28,421 nucleotides of DNA from CAUZEO01 sp963578625 (GCA_963578625.1 CAUZEO010000024.1:1-28421), one strand, 5' to 3'; positions 1 to 7,930 are shown, numbered from the stretch's first letter. Made by a program: numbers and translations. Notes: a model not told the origin generated them from the sequence alone.

Positions 1-2
1 CG

Positions 3-875
3 AAAGAAACGGCCATGGCGGACAAACTGGTGAAGGCAATTACCCGGTTTATGAAGGAAGATCCGACGTTTCATGTGCATACCGACGAAGATTCCGGAGA
101 GATGATCATATCGGGGATGGGCGAGTTGCACCTCGAAATCTATATTCAGCGAATCCAGCGTGAATACGGCGTCGGACTTCTCGTGGGGCCGCCCCAGGTG
201 AACTACCGTGAAGCCGTAGGACGGCGCGTGGAATTCAATTATACGCACCGGAAACAGACCGGCGGCGCAGGGCAGTTCGCAAATGTCGTTGGTGACCTCG
301 AGCCGCTCGATTTCGGCGCCAACGGTGAACCATTCGAATTCGAGAATCATGTCAAAGGAGGAAACATTCCTCAGGAATATATTTCCTCTTGTGAAGCCGG
401 CTTCCGGGACGTCATGACCAAGGGACCCCTGGCGGAATTTCCCATTGTCGGCCTGAAAGTGAATTTACGCGACGGCAAGCACCATGCGGTCGACTCAAGT
501 GACCTGGCATTTCGTACCTGCGCCCGCACTGCGCTCCACGAGGCTATCCGGGCCGCGGCGCCTTGCATTCTGGAGCCGATCATGAAAGTGGAAGTCGAAA
601 CTCCAGTGGACTTCCAGGGGGGTGTGATCGGTGACCTGAGTTCTCGCCGAGGCATGATTGCCGGTATGGACACCCGGGACGATATGACCGTCATCATCGC
701 CAGCGTTCCCCTCGCGGAGATGTTTGGATATGCAACGGCATTGCGGTCCAGTACCGCCGGAAAAGCAACCTATTCCATGGAGTTTGAAAAATACTCTGTT
801 TCGCCCAAAGTCCATCAGGATGAGGTGATTACGGCGCGTGCGGCCGCCAAGAAAAGTGACAAAGAAAACCATTGA
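3..875 (+). CDS. fusA: Elongation factor G, C-terminal part (5' end outside window)
   Basis: The reading frame is open to the left edge, so this is the last ~290 residues of a protein normally ~700 long; the Met at base 15 is internal. What remains covers domains III to V. Visible landmarks are the domain III signature SGMGELHLEIY, domain IV beginning near VNYREAV with the KQTGGAGQFA loop, and the domain V stretch LEPIMKVEVETP followed by GDLSSRRG. EF-G is the cytoplasmic GTPase that drives translocation of tRNA and mRNA on the ribosome and helps recycle ribosomes. The GTPase domain lies off the window. The SGMGELHL wording and a Thr-Gly-Gly-Ala-Gly loop resemble the spirochaete/planctomycete and mitochondrial EF-G group rather than the usual AGMGELHL form, so it may be a paralogue. 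No terminator is evident in the 78 bases that follow. Confidence 0.95.
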   Translation, partial: KETAMADKLVKAITRFMKEDPTFHVHTDEDSGEMIISGMGELHLEIYIQRIQREYGVGLLVGPPQVNYREAVGRRVEFNYTHRKQTGGAGQFANVVGDLEPLDFGANGEPFEFENHVKGGNIPQEYISSCEAGFRDVMTKGPLAEFPIVGLKVNLRDGKHHAVDSSDLAFRTCARTALHEAIRAAAPCILEPIMKVEVETPVDFQGGVIGDLSSRRGMIAGMDTRDDMTVIIASVPLAEMFGYATALRSSTAGKATYSMEFEKYSVSPKVHQDEVITARAAAKKSDKENH

Positions 876-953
876 TTATTTATGAATATCATTGATTGTT
901 CTTGTGAATTTTAGTAGTTTCAGGCGTTTTTTATCATCGCAGGGGAAGGCGTT

Positions 954-1649
954 TTGACTAGTGGCACAGGCAGTCCGGGGAAAAATTCCGAATCCGTTCG
1001 CACATTGATTCTCACGATTCACGAGGACATGGGAAACAACTTCGTGTCCACGCTATGTCCCGATGCCGCCGAGAAACCCGGTGAAGCCGTCATCGAAGGG
1101 CAGAGATTCGAACTCCAGGTGCTGGCCGACGATCCGCGATCCCTATCTACCTGGTCGGACGAAGTCGGAGAGGCGGACGCTCTGGTTCTGCAAATCAGAT
1201 TCATGGACGCATTGTCGTTGGATCGGTTACGGACCATCTGCAATCATCTGCCCCGAAGCAACGCCGTTCCCCTCGGAATATTCCTGATGCGCGAAGAAGG
1301 GGAGAATGACTTCAAGATCAGCTGCGCCACCTGTGGTCAGAAACTATGGGTCCGGGACACAGATGAAGGAAAAAAGGGGCGGTGCCCCAACTGTAAACGG
1401 GCCTTTAAATTGAGATCGCAGGCGGAGCAAGCGAAGCATGAACTTGATCTGTCTGATGACGTTTCACTCGCAACGGTAATACGGGGCGACGCATCGTCTT
1501 GTTCCAGCGCCATCCGGTGCGTGGCGCGCAAGCCTTCGAAAAAAAAGGCCGATGAATCGGCGGACTCCGATCGGGACACTCTTCTGAAACCTGCGGTTCG
1601 CGTCGATGTCAACGGGGACAAAGACTCGTCGTCGACGAAGACTTCCTGA
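954..1649 (+). CDS. Zinc-ribbon protein of unknown function
   Basis: This is a 231-residue soluble protein that I do not recognise as a whole. Residues ~15-115 look like an alpha/beta domain (strands around RTLILTIHED and ADALVLQIRF, then a helix with DRLRTICNHL). Residues 120-152 form a zinc ribbon with paired cysteines at about 124/127 and 144/147 (CATC and CPNC) and the spacer pattern GKKGRCPNC, a style common in planctomycete-type proteins. The tail (~160-231) is charged, Ser/Asp/Lys-rich and probably disordered. The start is TTG at 954, preceded by an AGGGGAAGG ribosome site at 941-949; the first ATG would be ~25 residues in and would cut the first strand. It lies 78 bases after the EF-G gene on the same strand and converges on the uracil-DNA glycosylase gene. 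A regulatory or adaptor role is only a guess. Confidence 0.75.
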   Translation: MTSGTGSPGKNSESVRTLILTIHEDMGNNFVSTLCPDAAEKPGEAVIEGQRFELQVLADDPRSLSTWSDEVGEADALVLQIRFMDALSLDRLRTICNHLPRSNAVPLGIFLMREEGENDFKISCATCGQKLWVRDTDEGKKGRCPNCKRAFKLRSQAEQAKHELDLSDDVSLATVIRGDASSCSSAIRCVARKPSKKKADESADSDRDTLLKPAVRVDVNGDKDSSSTKTS

Positions 1650-1661
1650 TCCGCCGTTCGC

Positions 1662-2486
1662 TCACGAAGGGGGTTTACGCCCGATCCGTTGGAGCACTTT
1701 CTTCAGGTCCTTCCAGACGTCCTTTTTTGCGTCCGGGTTTCGCTGGAGGTAGGCAGGGTGAAACGTGGGCATTAAATCGATTCCCTTGAATTGCATCCAA
1801 CTTCCGCGTATCCGCGTTATCGAGACAAGTTCGTCACCCAGGAGTCCCTTCATTGCCGTTGCGCCGAGCGCCACGATCACCTTGGGTTTCAGAATATCGA
1901 TCTGTTCCTCCAGGTATGGCATGCATGCCGCTATTTCCTGAGGGTTGGGGTTGCGGTTTCCAGGAGGCCGGCACTTGACCACGTTCGCGATGAACACTTC
2001 ATCGCGGCTGAACCCCATGGCCGTGATCATGCGGGTGAGCAGGCCGCCGGCCTCGCCAACGAACGCGAGCCCCTGCCGGTCCTCCTCCGCGCCAGGCCCT
2101 TCGCCGACAAACAAAATATCGGGATTCTTCGTACCCTGACCCGGCACGGTGTTTTGCCTCTGTTCGCACAGCGTGCATTGAGTGCAGGCCGAAATTCTTT
2201 CCGCGATTTGACAGAGGGCTTCTGACGCATCCGTGGCCGTGGGCGGCGCCGGCGCAGGTTCCACCGGCGGAGGGGGAGGCGGAGGGGGAGGGGGATCCGG
2301 CGTAGCCGGGACTTGCGGTGTAGCTTTGGGCACAGGCTCGATCGAAAGGGGCCCGGGAATTTCGAGGTGCTCAACGCCTATTTCCTTCTGATAGCGAAGG
2401 TACTCGGCCAGCCCATCGATCACGCTCGCCATGTCGCGGCCAGAATCGGGAAAAGAGGACAAGGTTTTCATGATGGGTTGAATCAT
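1662..2486 (-). CDS. Uracil-DNA glycosylase, family 4 (iron-sulfur type)
   Basis: Family 4 UDG removes uracil from DNA at the start of base excision repair. The catalytic domain spans residues ~95-274. It has motif A GEGPGAEED (~128-136), the AFVGEAGGLL stretch, motif B HPAYLQRNP (~243-251), and cysteines for the 4Fe-4S cluster at ~101/104, 172 and 188 (an extra Cys lies at 107). The first ~45 residues form a helical extension containing LAEYLRYQKEIGVEHLEI, joined by a linker with ten prolines in a row (~65-74). The frame is open upstream to a TTG at 2510. I prefer the ATG at 2486 because GGGAG lies about ten bases before it; the ATG at 2471 is another option. It converges with the zinc-ribbon gene, leaving only 12 bases between stops. 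Confidence 0.93.
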   Translation of the reverse strand: MIQPIMKTLSSFPDSGRDMASVIDGLAEYLRYQKEIGVEHLEIPGPLSIEPVPKATPQVPATPDPPPPPPPPPPVEPAPAPPTATDASEALCQIAERISACTQCTLCEQRQNTVPGQGTKNPDILFVGEGPGAEEDRQGLAFVGEAGGLLTRMITAMGFSRDEVFIANVVKCRPPGNRNPNPQEIAACMPYLEEQIDILKPKVIVALGATAMKGLLGDELVSITRIRGSWMQFKGIDLMPTFHPAYLQRNPDAKKDVWKDLKKVLQRIGRKPPS

Positions 2487-2550
2487 GCCGGAGCCGACTC
2501 CCTCGGACAAGGCTGTATCGGTGGCCGCTTGTTTGAGAGTACCGGTTTCA

Positions 2551-2649
2551 GTGTTCAGGTTTCAGGAAAATGTCCAATATCGAATGCGCAATTTCGAACC
2601 TTCGATATTCGACATTTTCTGACAAACGGTTCCCTTGAAACCTGACACC
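2551..2649. repeat. Dispersed palindromic repeat, copy A
   Basis: Two nested inverted repeats are visible. The inner arms GAAAATGTCCAATATCGAA (2566-2584) and TTCGATATTCGACATTTTC (2601-2619) pair at 18 of 19 positions. The outer arms GTGTTCAGGTTTCA (2551-2564) and TGAAACCTGACAC (2636-2648) pair with one bulged base. The inner motif recurs near 22.2 kb with its halves in swapped order. It fills the gap between the divergently placed 5' end of the glycosylase gene and the 3' end of rluD, so it may also act as an RNA hairpin after rluD. It looks like a REP or MITE-type repeat; the type is inferred. Confidence 0.8.
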
Positions 2650-2656
2650 ACTCCGT

Positions 2657-3568
2657 TCAGTGGCTAATATCGCGAATCAGGGTTTGCATATCATCGGGGA
2701 GGGGGGCCGAGAGGCATAGTTGTTCGGCGGACGATGGATGTTGCAGTTCTATTCGCAATGCATGGAGCATCTGGCGGCGGACTCTCGCCCCGAGGGTACC
2801 CTTGCCTCCGCCGTACAGCGTGTCCCCCACGACCGGATTTCCAATGTGCGACATCTGCAGCCTGATCTGGTGGGTTCTGCCCGTCTCGATTCGTACCAGG
2901 ACAAGCGATGCTCCTCTTAGTTTTGTAACCACTTCGTAATGGCTGATCGCCTGTTTGCCTCCAATAGGACGCGCGCTCATTTTCTTCCGGTGGACCGGGT
3001 GGCGCCCGATCATCGTATCGATGGTGCCGCAGGGGGGACTCGGCAGGCCGTGAACGATTGCCTGGTATTCTTTTCGAACGGTCCTTTGTTTAAATTGGTC
3101 TTGTAAAGAGCGGAGCGCGGCATCGTGCTTTGCCGCGACGAGGACGCCACTGGTGTCTTTGTCAATTCGGTGAACGATGCCCGGTCGCAGTCTTCCCCCC
3201 ACTCCTTGCAAATCCTGGCAATGATGAAGAAGAGCATGTACGAGGGTTCCGGTCGCATGGCCCGGGGCGGGATGAACCACGAGACCGGGCTGCTTGTTGA
3301 TTGCGATGATATCCCTGTCTTCATAGACGATATCCAGCGGAATTTCCTCCGCGATGATATTCACCGGTTCCGCGGGCGGGATTTCATACTCGATGAGTTC
3401 TTTCCCTCGCAGCTCATAACTCGGTTTGGCTGTTTCCCCGTCGACAAGGACATTGCCCGCGCGTATCAACGCCTGCCATCGGGACCGGGAGGGACCGGGG
3501 ATGGTTTGGGCAAGCCAGTGATCCAACCGAAGGCCGGTAGAACTTGTCGCCACCGAATACTTAGCCAT
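2657..3568 (-). CDS. rluD: RluA/RluD-family 23S rRNA pseudouridine synthase
   Basis: This enzyme converts specific uridines in RNA, most likely large-subunit rRNA, to pseudouridine. The 303 residues match the family length. Residues ~12-65 are an S4 RNA-binding domain (RLDHWLAQ, SRSRWQALIRAGNVLVDG). The catalytic domain follows, with HRIDKDTSG at ~133-141, where Asp136 is the expected catalytic residue. Downstream motifs include RTHQIRLQMSHIGNPVVGD and a LHALRIELQHP-like segment. The ATG at 3568 overlaps the stop of the upstream lgt gene by eight bases, which suggests translational coupling in a two-gene operon. Assignment to RluD rather than another RluA-family member is by resemblance; the modified position cannot be told from sequence. 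Confidence 0.93.
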   Translation of the reverse strand: MAKYSVATSSTGLRLDHWLAQTIPGPSRSRWQALIRAGNVLVDGETAKPSYELRGKELIEYEIPPAEPVNIIAEEIPLDIVYEDRDIIAINKQPGLVVHPAPGHATGTLVHALLHHCQDLQGVGGRLRPGIVHRIDKDTSGVLVAAKHDAALRSLQDQFKQRTVRKEYQAIVHGLPSPPCGTIDTMIGRHPVHRKKMSARPIGGKQAISHYEVVTKLRGASLVLVRIETGRTHQIRLQMSHIGNPVVGDTLYGGGKGTLGARVRRQMLHALRIELQHPSSAEQLCLSAPLPDDMQTLIRDISH

Positions 3569-4292
3569 CGATGGGCTCCCTGTGGCGCGGCAGGAACGCC
3601 CAGAGCAGGCACCCGAGAAGGAGCAGAAAAACGCTAATCTCTTGTGCTACCGTAAGTCCCATCCATTTCAAGCGGTCATCACCGCGAGTCATCTCGAAGA
3701 AAAAACGTCCGATCGGATAGAGGAGTAAATACATCGCCACCACCGTGCCGTCCCGCTTCTTTCTGCCGTGGAACCCAACCAGAAACAGATACAGGACCAC
3801 ATTGAAAATCGTTTCGTATATTGGCGTGGGGTGATTGTGTCCGACTGCCCACGGGAGATCACATGCCTTCCCGAAGCAGCATCCATTCAGGAAGCAACCC
3901 ACCCTGCCGATGGCATGACCCAGCGGCACCGCCGTGATGACGAAATCACCAAGCCGCCACAACGGTTCATTTTTTCGATGTGCGAGATAGCAAATCCCCA
4001 AAAAGGCGCCGATGAAACCGCCATAGTAAATGAGTCCGCCCCGATCGATTCGGATGATCTGAAGCGGGTCCCCGACGTAGTCGGGAAGATTGGCGATGAC
4101 GTAAGCAAGTCGAGCACCGACGATTCCGCTCACCATGACCCAAATGCCGATTTCAGAAGCCAGGCCTGCCGGATATCCCTGTCTTTTCCCAAGCCACGAC
4201 CAGTGCAGAACGGCAGCTAGAAATCCTAGCGCCGTCATCACCCCGTACCAGTAAATGGGTCTGCCAAAAATATGAATAAACACCGGGTCCAC
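3561..4292 (-). CDS. lgt: Prolipoprotein diacylglyceryl transferase
   Basis: Lgt is an inner-membrane enzyme that transfers diacylglycerol from phosphatidylglycerol to the lipobox cysteine of prolipoproteins, the first step of lipoprotein maturation. The sequence has several hydrophobic helices and the expected signatures: RPIYWYGVM near the N-terminus, GARLAYVIAN, GGLIYYGGFIGA, the Lgt signature GRVGCFLNGCCFG, and HPTPIYE. The frame is open to a Met-like codon at 4352, but that adds 20 non-hydrophobic residues unlike the family. The GTG at 4292 gives a typical start (VDPVFIHIFG) and has AGGATAGGA at a good distance upstream, so I take it, giving 243 residues. It overlaps rluD by eight bases and is divergent from the kinase gene at 4471. 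Confidence 0.93.
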   Translation of the reverse strand: MDPVFIHIFGRPIYWYGVMTALGFLAAVLHWSWLGKRQGYPAGLASEIGIWVMVSGIVGARLAYVIANLPDYVGDPLQIIRIDRGGLIYYGGFIGAFLGICYLAHRKNEPLWRLGDFVITAVPLGHAIGRVGCFLNGCCFGKACDLPWAVGHNHPTPIYETIFNVVLYLFLVGFHGRKKRDGTVVAMYLLLYPIGRFFFEMTRGDDRLKWMGLTVAQEISVFLLLLGCLLWAFLPRHREPIDG

Positions 4293-4404
4293 GCAAATAG
4301 TCCTATCCTGCTGTTGGTATTCTGCCTGCCTACGCGTAAGATAGAGCAGCAAAGCTCACATGGCAACGGACCTCTAAGCGGATCTGCCCGCGTCGACTTC
4401 GATT

Positions 4405-4433
4405 TTGACCTGCACGCAGGTCTGCAGTTTGAT
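4405..4433 (+). promoter_or_regulatory. Possible sigma70-like promoter with overlapping palindrome
   Basis: TTGACC (4405-4410), a 17-base spacer and TTTGAT (4428-4433) form a weak promoter pair in front of the kinase gene. A palindrome, GACCTGC-AC-GCAGGTC (4407-4422), overlaps the -35 and spacer and could be an operator. The site sits in the 178-base gap between divergent lgt and the kinase gene. The -10 match is only four of six, so this is tentative. Confidence 0.3.
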
Positions 4434-4470
4434 ACTGTACGGTTTGTTTTTGACAAAGCGATTGCCCCGC

Positions 4471-6927
4471 ATGCCTACTCGGGAAACATTTCTTGAAATC
4501 ACCGCCGATCGATTCGACACGGTAACGTGCCGTACGTGCGAGGCGCGTATTGACACCTCTCTCCTGGCATTGTTCACCGATTTTGAGTGTCCGCGGTGCG
4601 GCACGGAACATACCGTGCCGGCCCAGTTCGGATCGTTTCTTTTGCTGAAAGTTGTCGGCCGGGGAGGCATGGGAGTTGTCTATAAGGCGCTCGATCAGGC
4701 GCTCAACCGGAACGTCGCGATCAAGGTCATGCGGCAGGAGTACGGCAAGGATCACCAGTTCTTGAAAAGTTTTCTACGCGAGGCGCAAGCCGCTGCCGCG
4801 CTGAATCACCGCAGTGTTGCGCAAATCTACTCCTTTGGCCAGGAGGGTGGGCAGCCCTACATCGTGATGGAGTTGGTGGAAGGCGCCCGACTGGATGAGA
4901 TGATCGAAGGCGGAAAGGCGCTGCCGGAAAAGAGGGTGCTGGATATCGGAATTCAGGTCGCGGAGGGACTGGAAGCAGCTCACGAGGCGGGGCTCGTGCA
5001 TAGTGACATCAAGCCCGCGAACATCTTGTTCGACCTGAAGGGCGTGGCCAAGGTTGTCGACTTCGGGCTCGCAAGTTTTGCCAAACGACAGGAACAGCAA
5101 CCGGGTGAAGTCTGGGGCACGCCGTACTACATTGCGCCGGAGAAAGTGCAAAGAAAGGCCTCCGATCATCGTGCGGACATCTATAGCCTGGGCGGAACCA
5201 TGTACCATGCCCTGGTCGGGGAGCCTCCCTTCGAAGGGGAGTCGGCGAAGGACGTCGTTCGTGCCCGGCTGAATCGACCGCCGCCCGAAGTTCGTTCCGC
5301 GAATCCCGTGGTGTCGGAGCGCACCAACCGGTTGGTCAACCGAATGCTGACGGAGATCCCGGCCCGCCGATATCCGAACTACCTGTCGCTGCTCGCGGAC
5401 ATGCGCGCGGCATACGAACACGCATCTGCGGCGGTGCCGGAGGTTGTCGTCGCGCCCAGACCGGTACAGTCGCCGAAGCCCGTCGGATCGCACATCTGGG
5501 TGGTGCTCGTGGTCGTGGCCGCACTGGTTGGTATCATTTTCTGGGTTCTGGTGCACGCATCGACAGGTTCGGACAGGACAGATGGGGCCGGGCGTTTTGA
5601 GTTGCTTAACGGCAAATTTGTACCTGCGGCCTACCCGCAGACATCCGTATCTGCGCCCGACCCAGCGGGGCATCCGGTGCCGCTCGAGCCGGTCAGGTTC
5701 GTTGACCAGGCGATTCACGAAGCGATTCGAGAGCTAACGGCGGGGAATTTGGACGACGCGAGGTTGTTTCTCCAGTCGCTTTACGAAGGGCTGAGCGAAG
5801 ACAGTTCGGACCGGTATCGTGTTCGCCTTGTCCAGGCCGTCACGGAGTGGGTCTCCGCCGAGAGCAGCCGGCTTTCAATGACGGTCTATCTGGGAGACCT
5901 CGCCGCATCCAATTCATCCGCTGTCATGGAAGAGGCAATTCTCTCCTACGCGAAGTACTTGCGTGGCGAGATCGACGATGCCGGACTCGTGAACCAGAGC
6001 GAAGCCTGGCCCATCCCGCAGCAACGATTCGCTTCCTTTCTGATCGGAGCATCCGCATTTCGAGGTGGACAGTTTCAGGTTGCGCTCGAATCCCTCACTA
6101 CCTTCCTCGCCGACTTTGGAGACCGGATTTGGATGGACGTGTTTCAGCCTCTCGCACACCACTGGGTTGAGAATATTCAAGCATGGTCGGATATCCAAAG
6201 ATCGGTGGTTGGGCAGGATGCGGGTGTCGCAATCCCTGCGCTGAAGACTTTCCGGGCGTCGATGCCGTCCGAATTTCACGGCGCGATCGACCACAGGATC
6301 CGATTGCTCCAGGACCCCGGAGCAGATCCCACCGCGGTCGACTCAGTCGGCAACGTAATCCCTGGGAACGACCGCGAGCTTCAGGAATCGGTTCGTAAGG
6401 GGATTCAAGCGATGGTTCAGGAGAAGGAGTTTCAAGGTGCGATCCAACGATTGAAGAGTACAATGATCAAACTTGAATCGCAGTCGGCGCAGGAGGACAT
6501 GGCGTTGGAGCTGGAGCGACTGGAGCGAATCGTCGATATCCAGACATTTCTGATCGATCGTTTGCACAACGATCCTCCGGCCGGCGTGATCCAGGAGACC
6601 GGAGGCCGTATCGCGGACGCCACGGTGGATGGAGTTCGCATCACCGGCGTGGAGGGTTCGCGAAGTCTTTCGTGGAGTGAAATTCCGTCCAAGCTGTTTT
6701 TCAAGTTGTTGGTTTTCTATCTCGACCAGGACTCTCTATCCGAAGCCACCAGGGCTGACCTGCTTCTGTCATCGGCCACGTACTGTTATCTTCTTGACGT
6801 CCGGGGCCCCGCCGCAGGATTCACCCGGAAGGCGCTGGAAGGCGATGGCTCGCTGGAGGTCGTTGCGCAAAGATTAATGCCGGAGTTGGAGCTGTGGGTG
6901 GCCGCGCAAGTTGACAGTTCCCCCTGA
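4471..6927 (+). CDS. Transmembrane Ser/Thr protein kinase with N-terminal zinc ribbon (HSD, non-RD)
   Basis: This is a Hanks-type kinase of 818 residues. Residues ~20-43 carry a small zinc ribbon (CRTC and CPRC). The kinase domain runs ~54-315: glycine loop GRGGMG (63-68), ATP lysine in VAIK (Lys85), catalytic loop HSDIKPANIL (Asp179), DFG (Asp197), and the WGTPYYIAPE activation segment. The usual HRD arginine is Ser, so it is a non-RD kinase. One membrane helix lies at ~341-363 (IWVVLVVVAALVGIIFW). The remaining ~450 residues would be outside the membrane; they look helical and TPR-like, with no catalytic domain that I can name. The frame extends up to a TTG at 4405, but the ATG at 4471 puts the zinc ribbon close to the N-terminus and leaves room for a promoter. 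Substrates are unknown. Confidence 0.92.
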   Translation: MPTRETFLEITADRFDTVTCRTCEARIDTSLLALFTDFECPRCGTEHTVPAQFGSFLLLKVVGRGGMGVVYKALDQALNRNVAIKVMRQEYGKDHQFLKSFLREAQAAAALNHRSVAQIYSFGQEGGQPYIVMELVEGARLDEMIEGGKALPEKRVLDIGIQVAEGLEAAHEAGLVHSDIKPANILFDLKGVAKVVDFGLASFAKRQEQQPGEVWGTPYYIAPEKVQRKASDHRADIYSLGGTMYHALVGEPPFEGESAKDVVRARLNRPPPEVRSANPVVSERTNRLVNRMLTEIPARRYPNYLSLLADMRAAYEHASAAVPEVVVAPRPVQSPKPVGSHIWVVLVVVAALVGIIFWVLVHASTGSDRTDGAGRFELLNGKFVPAAYPQTSVSAPDPAGHPVPLEPVRFVDQAIHEAIRELTAGNLDDARLFLQSLYEGLSEDSSDRYRVRLVQAVTEWVSAESSRLSMTVYLGDLAASNSSAVMEEAILSYAKYLRGEIDDAGLVNQSEAWPIPQQRFASFLIGASAFRGGQFQVALESLTTFLADFGDRIWMDVFQPLAHHWVENIQAWSDIQRSVVGQDAGVAIPALKTFRASMPSEFHGAIDHRIRLLQDPGADPTAVDSVGNVIPGNDRELQESVRKGIQAMVQEKEFQGAIQRLKSTMIKLESQSAQEDMALELERLERIVDIQTFLIDRLHNDPPAGVIQETGGRIADATVDGVRITGVEGSRSLSWSEIPSKLFFKLLVFYLDQDSLSEATRADLLLSSATYCYLLDVRGPAAGFTRKALEGDGSLEVVAQRLMPELELWVAAQVDSSP

Positions 6928-6983
6928 CCATTGGGAGCGGGTTTTCCTTCGTATTCCCTCTCCGTAGTTGATATAAAGAGCCT

Positions 6984-7322
6984 ATGAATGCAAGTAGTGA
7001 TCTAACTGGAAAATCGTGCAAGCCGTGCGAAGGGGGCACAAAGCCCATGACGCAGGAGGAGATTAATCAAACCCTTCCGAGCGTGAAGGATTGGAAATTT
7101 GACAACGGAGAGATTGTTCGGACGTATACTTTCAAGAACTACTACCAGACAATGGCATTCGTAAACGCGTTGGCTTATATTGCACACGCTGAGGATCACC
7201 ACCCTGACATTGAGGTCGGTTACAAGACCTGCAAGGTCAGATATTCGACGCATGCCATCGGGGGAATTTCGGAGAACGACTTTATCTGCGCCGCAAAAAT
7301 CGATGCGCTGGCAGGTGCATGA
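6984..7322 (+). CDS. phhB: 4a-hydroxytetrahydrobiopterin dehydratase (pterin carbinolamine dehydratase)
   Basis: The enzyme dehydrates 4a-hydroxytetrahydropterin to the quinonoid dihydropterin, recycling the cofactor used by aromatic amino acid hydroxylases; homologues also have other pterin-linked roles. The 112 residues fit the family. The N-terminal CKPCEGGTKPM pattern is typical and supports the ATG at 6984. The active-site region AHAEDHHPDIEVGY (His72, His73) and STHAIGGISENDF (His90) supply the three conserved histidines. No aromatic hydroxylase is in the window. It follows the kinase gene by 56 bases. Its stop overlaps the start of the broken VIT1/CCC1 gene as ATGA (7319-7322), so the two were probably once coupled. 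Confidence 0.93.
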   Translation: MNASSDLTGKSCKPCEGGTKPMTQEEINQTLPSVKDWKFDNGEIVRTYTFKNYYQTMAFVNALAYIAHAEDHHPDIEVGYKTCKVRYSTHAIGGISENDFICAAKIDALAGA

Positions 7323-7930
7323 GCCTGATCCGAAGACTTGACGCCACGTTTCACCCTGATTCGGCTCCGCCCCCCCCCACCGGTATCGAAAGGGCGGTTC
7401 CCGCGAGTCTTTCCACCCCGCCAGCCACCGGTACATCGGGGACGTTGTCTATGGAAGTCTCGACGGCATCATTACAACGTTTGTGGTGGTGAACGGAGTT
7501 GCCGGCGCGAACCTCAGCCCCGGTATGGAACCGGCTGGTGGATGCGATGATGATTCATGAGCTTGGGCTGTATGTGGATGAGCGCGTGCCCTTAAAGAGT
7601 GCCGCTGCCACGTTCGTTTCTTTGGTGATCTCCGGCTCGGTTCCGTTCCTGGCCTATTTTGGCGGTTTGATGTTTGATTTGTCGCCGTCCCTGCAATTCA
7701 TGCTCTCGGTGGCAATGACCGCGGCAGCCCTTTTTGCGCTGGACGCGGCGAAGGTCATGATTTCCGAACCCCGGTGGTTTCGAAGCGGTCTGGCAACACT
7801 CGTGGTCGGCGGAATCGCCTCCGCAGTGGCATTCCTGGTCGGATTCGGACTGCGGGGGATTGGGGGATCGCCCGCTTACCTCACAGTTTTCCTGCCGCAA
7901 CCTCCAGGCTCTCGCGACGGAAAAGTGTGA
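7319..7930 (+). pseudogene. Broken VIT1/CCC1-family transporter gene (frameshifted, internal deletion)
   Basis: VIT1/CCC1 proteins are membrane transporters for iron or manganese. Pieces of one are recognisable in two frames. The ATG at 7319 (overlapping the phhB stop) opens a frame that leads into a run of nine C at 7370-7378; adding one C would join it to the frame encoding HRYIGDVVYGSLDGIIT (from 7426) through GVAGANLSPG. That frame then hits a stop at ~7560. In another frame, from about 7526, the protein resumes as RLVDAMMIHELGL and DERVPLKSAAATF, followed by hydrophobic helices to 7930. In intact relatives roughly 90 residues lie between the LSPG and RWVDTMM-like segments; here they are missing. 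So there is a large internal deletion plus a frame change, and the gene is very probably dead even if the C run is a sequencing error. Confidence 0.8.

Noticed and set aside
4774..5718. Long minus-strand frame of 314 codons inside the kinase gene
   Set aside because: It lies wholly opposite a well-supported kinase, and its translation is rich in Arg/His with no recognisable motif; a shadow frame caused by codon bias.
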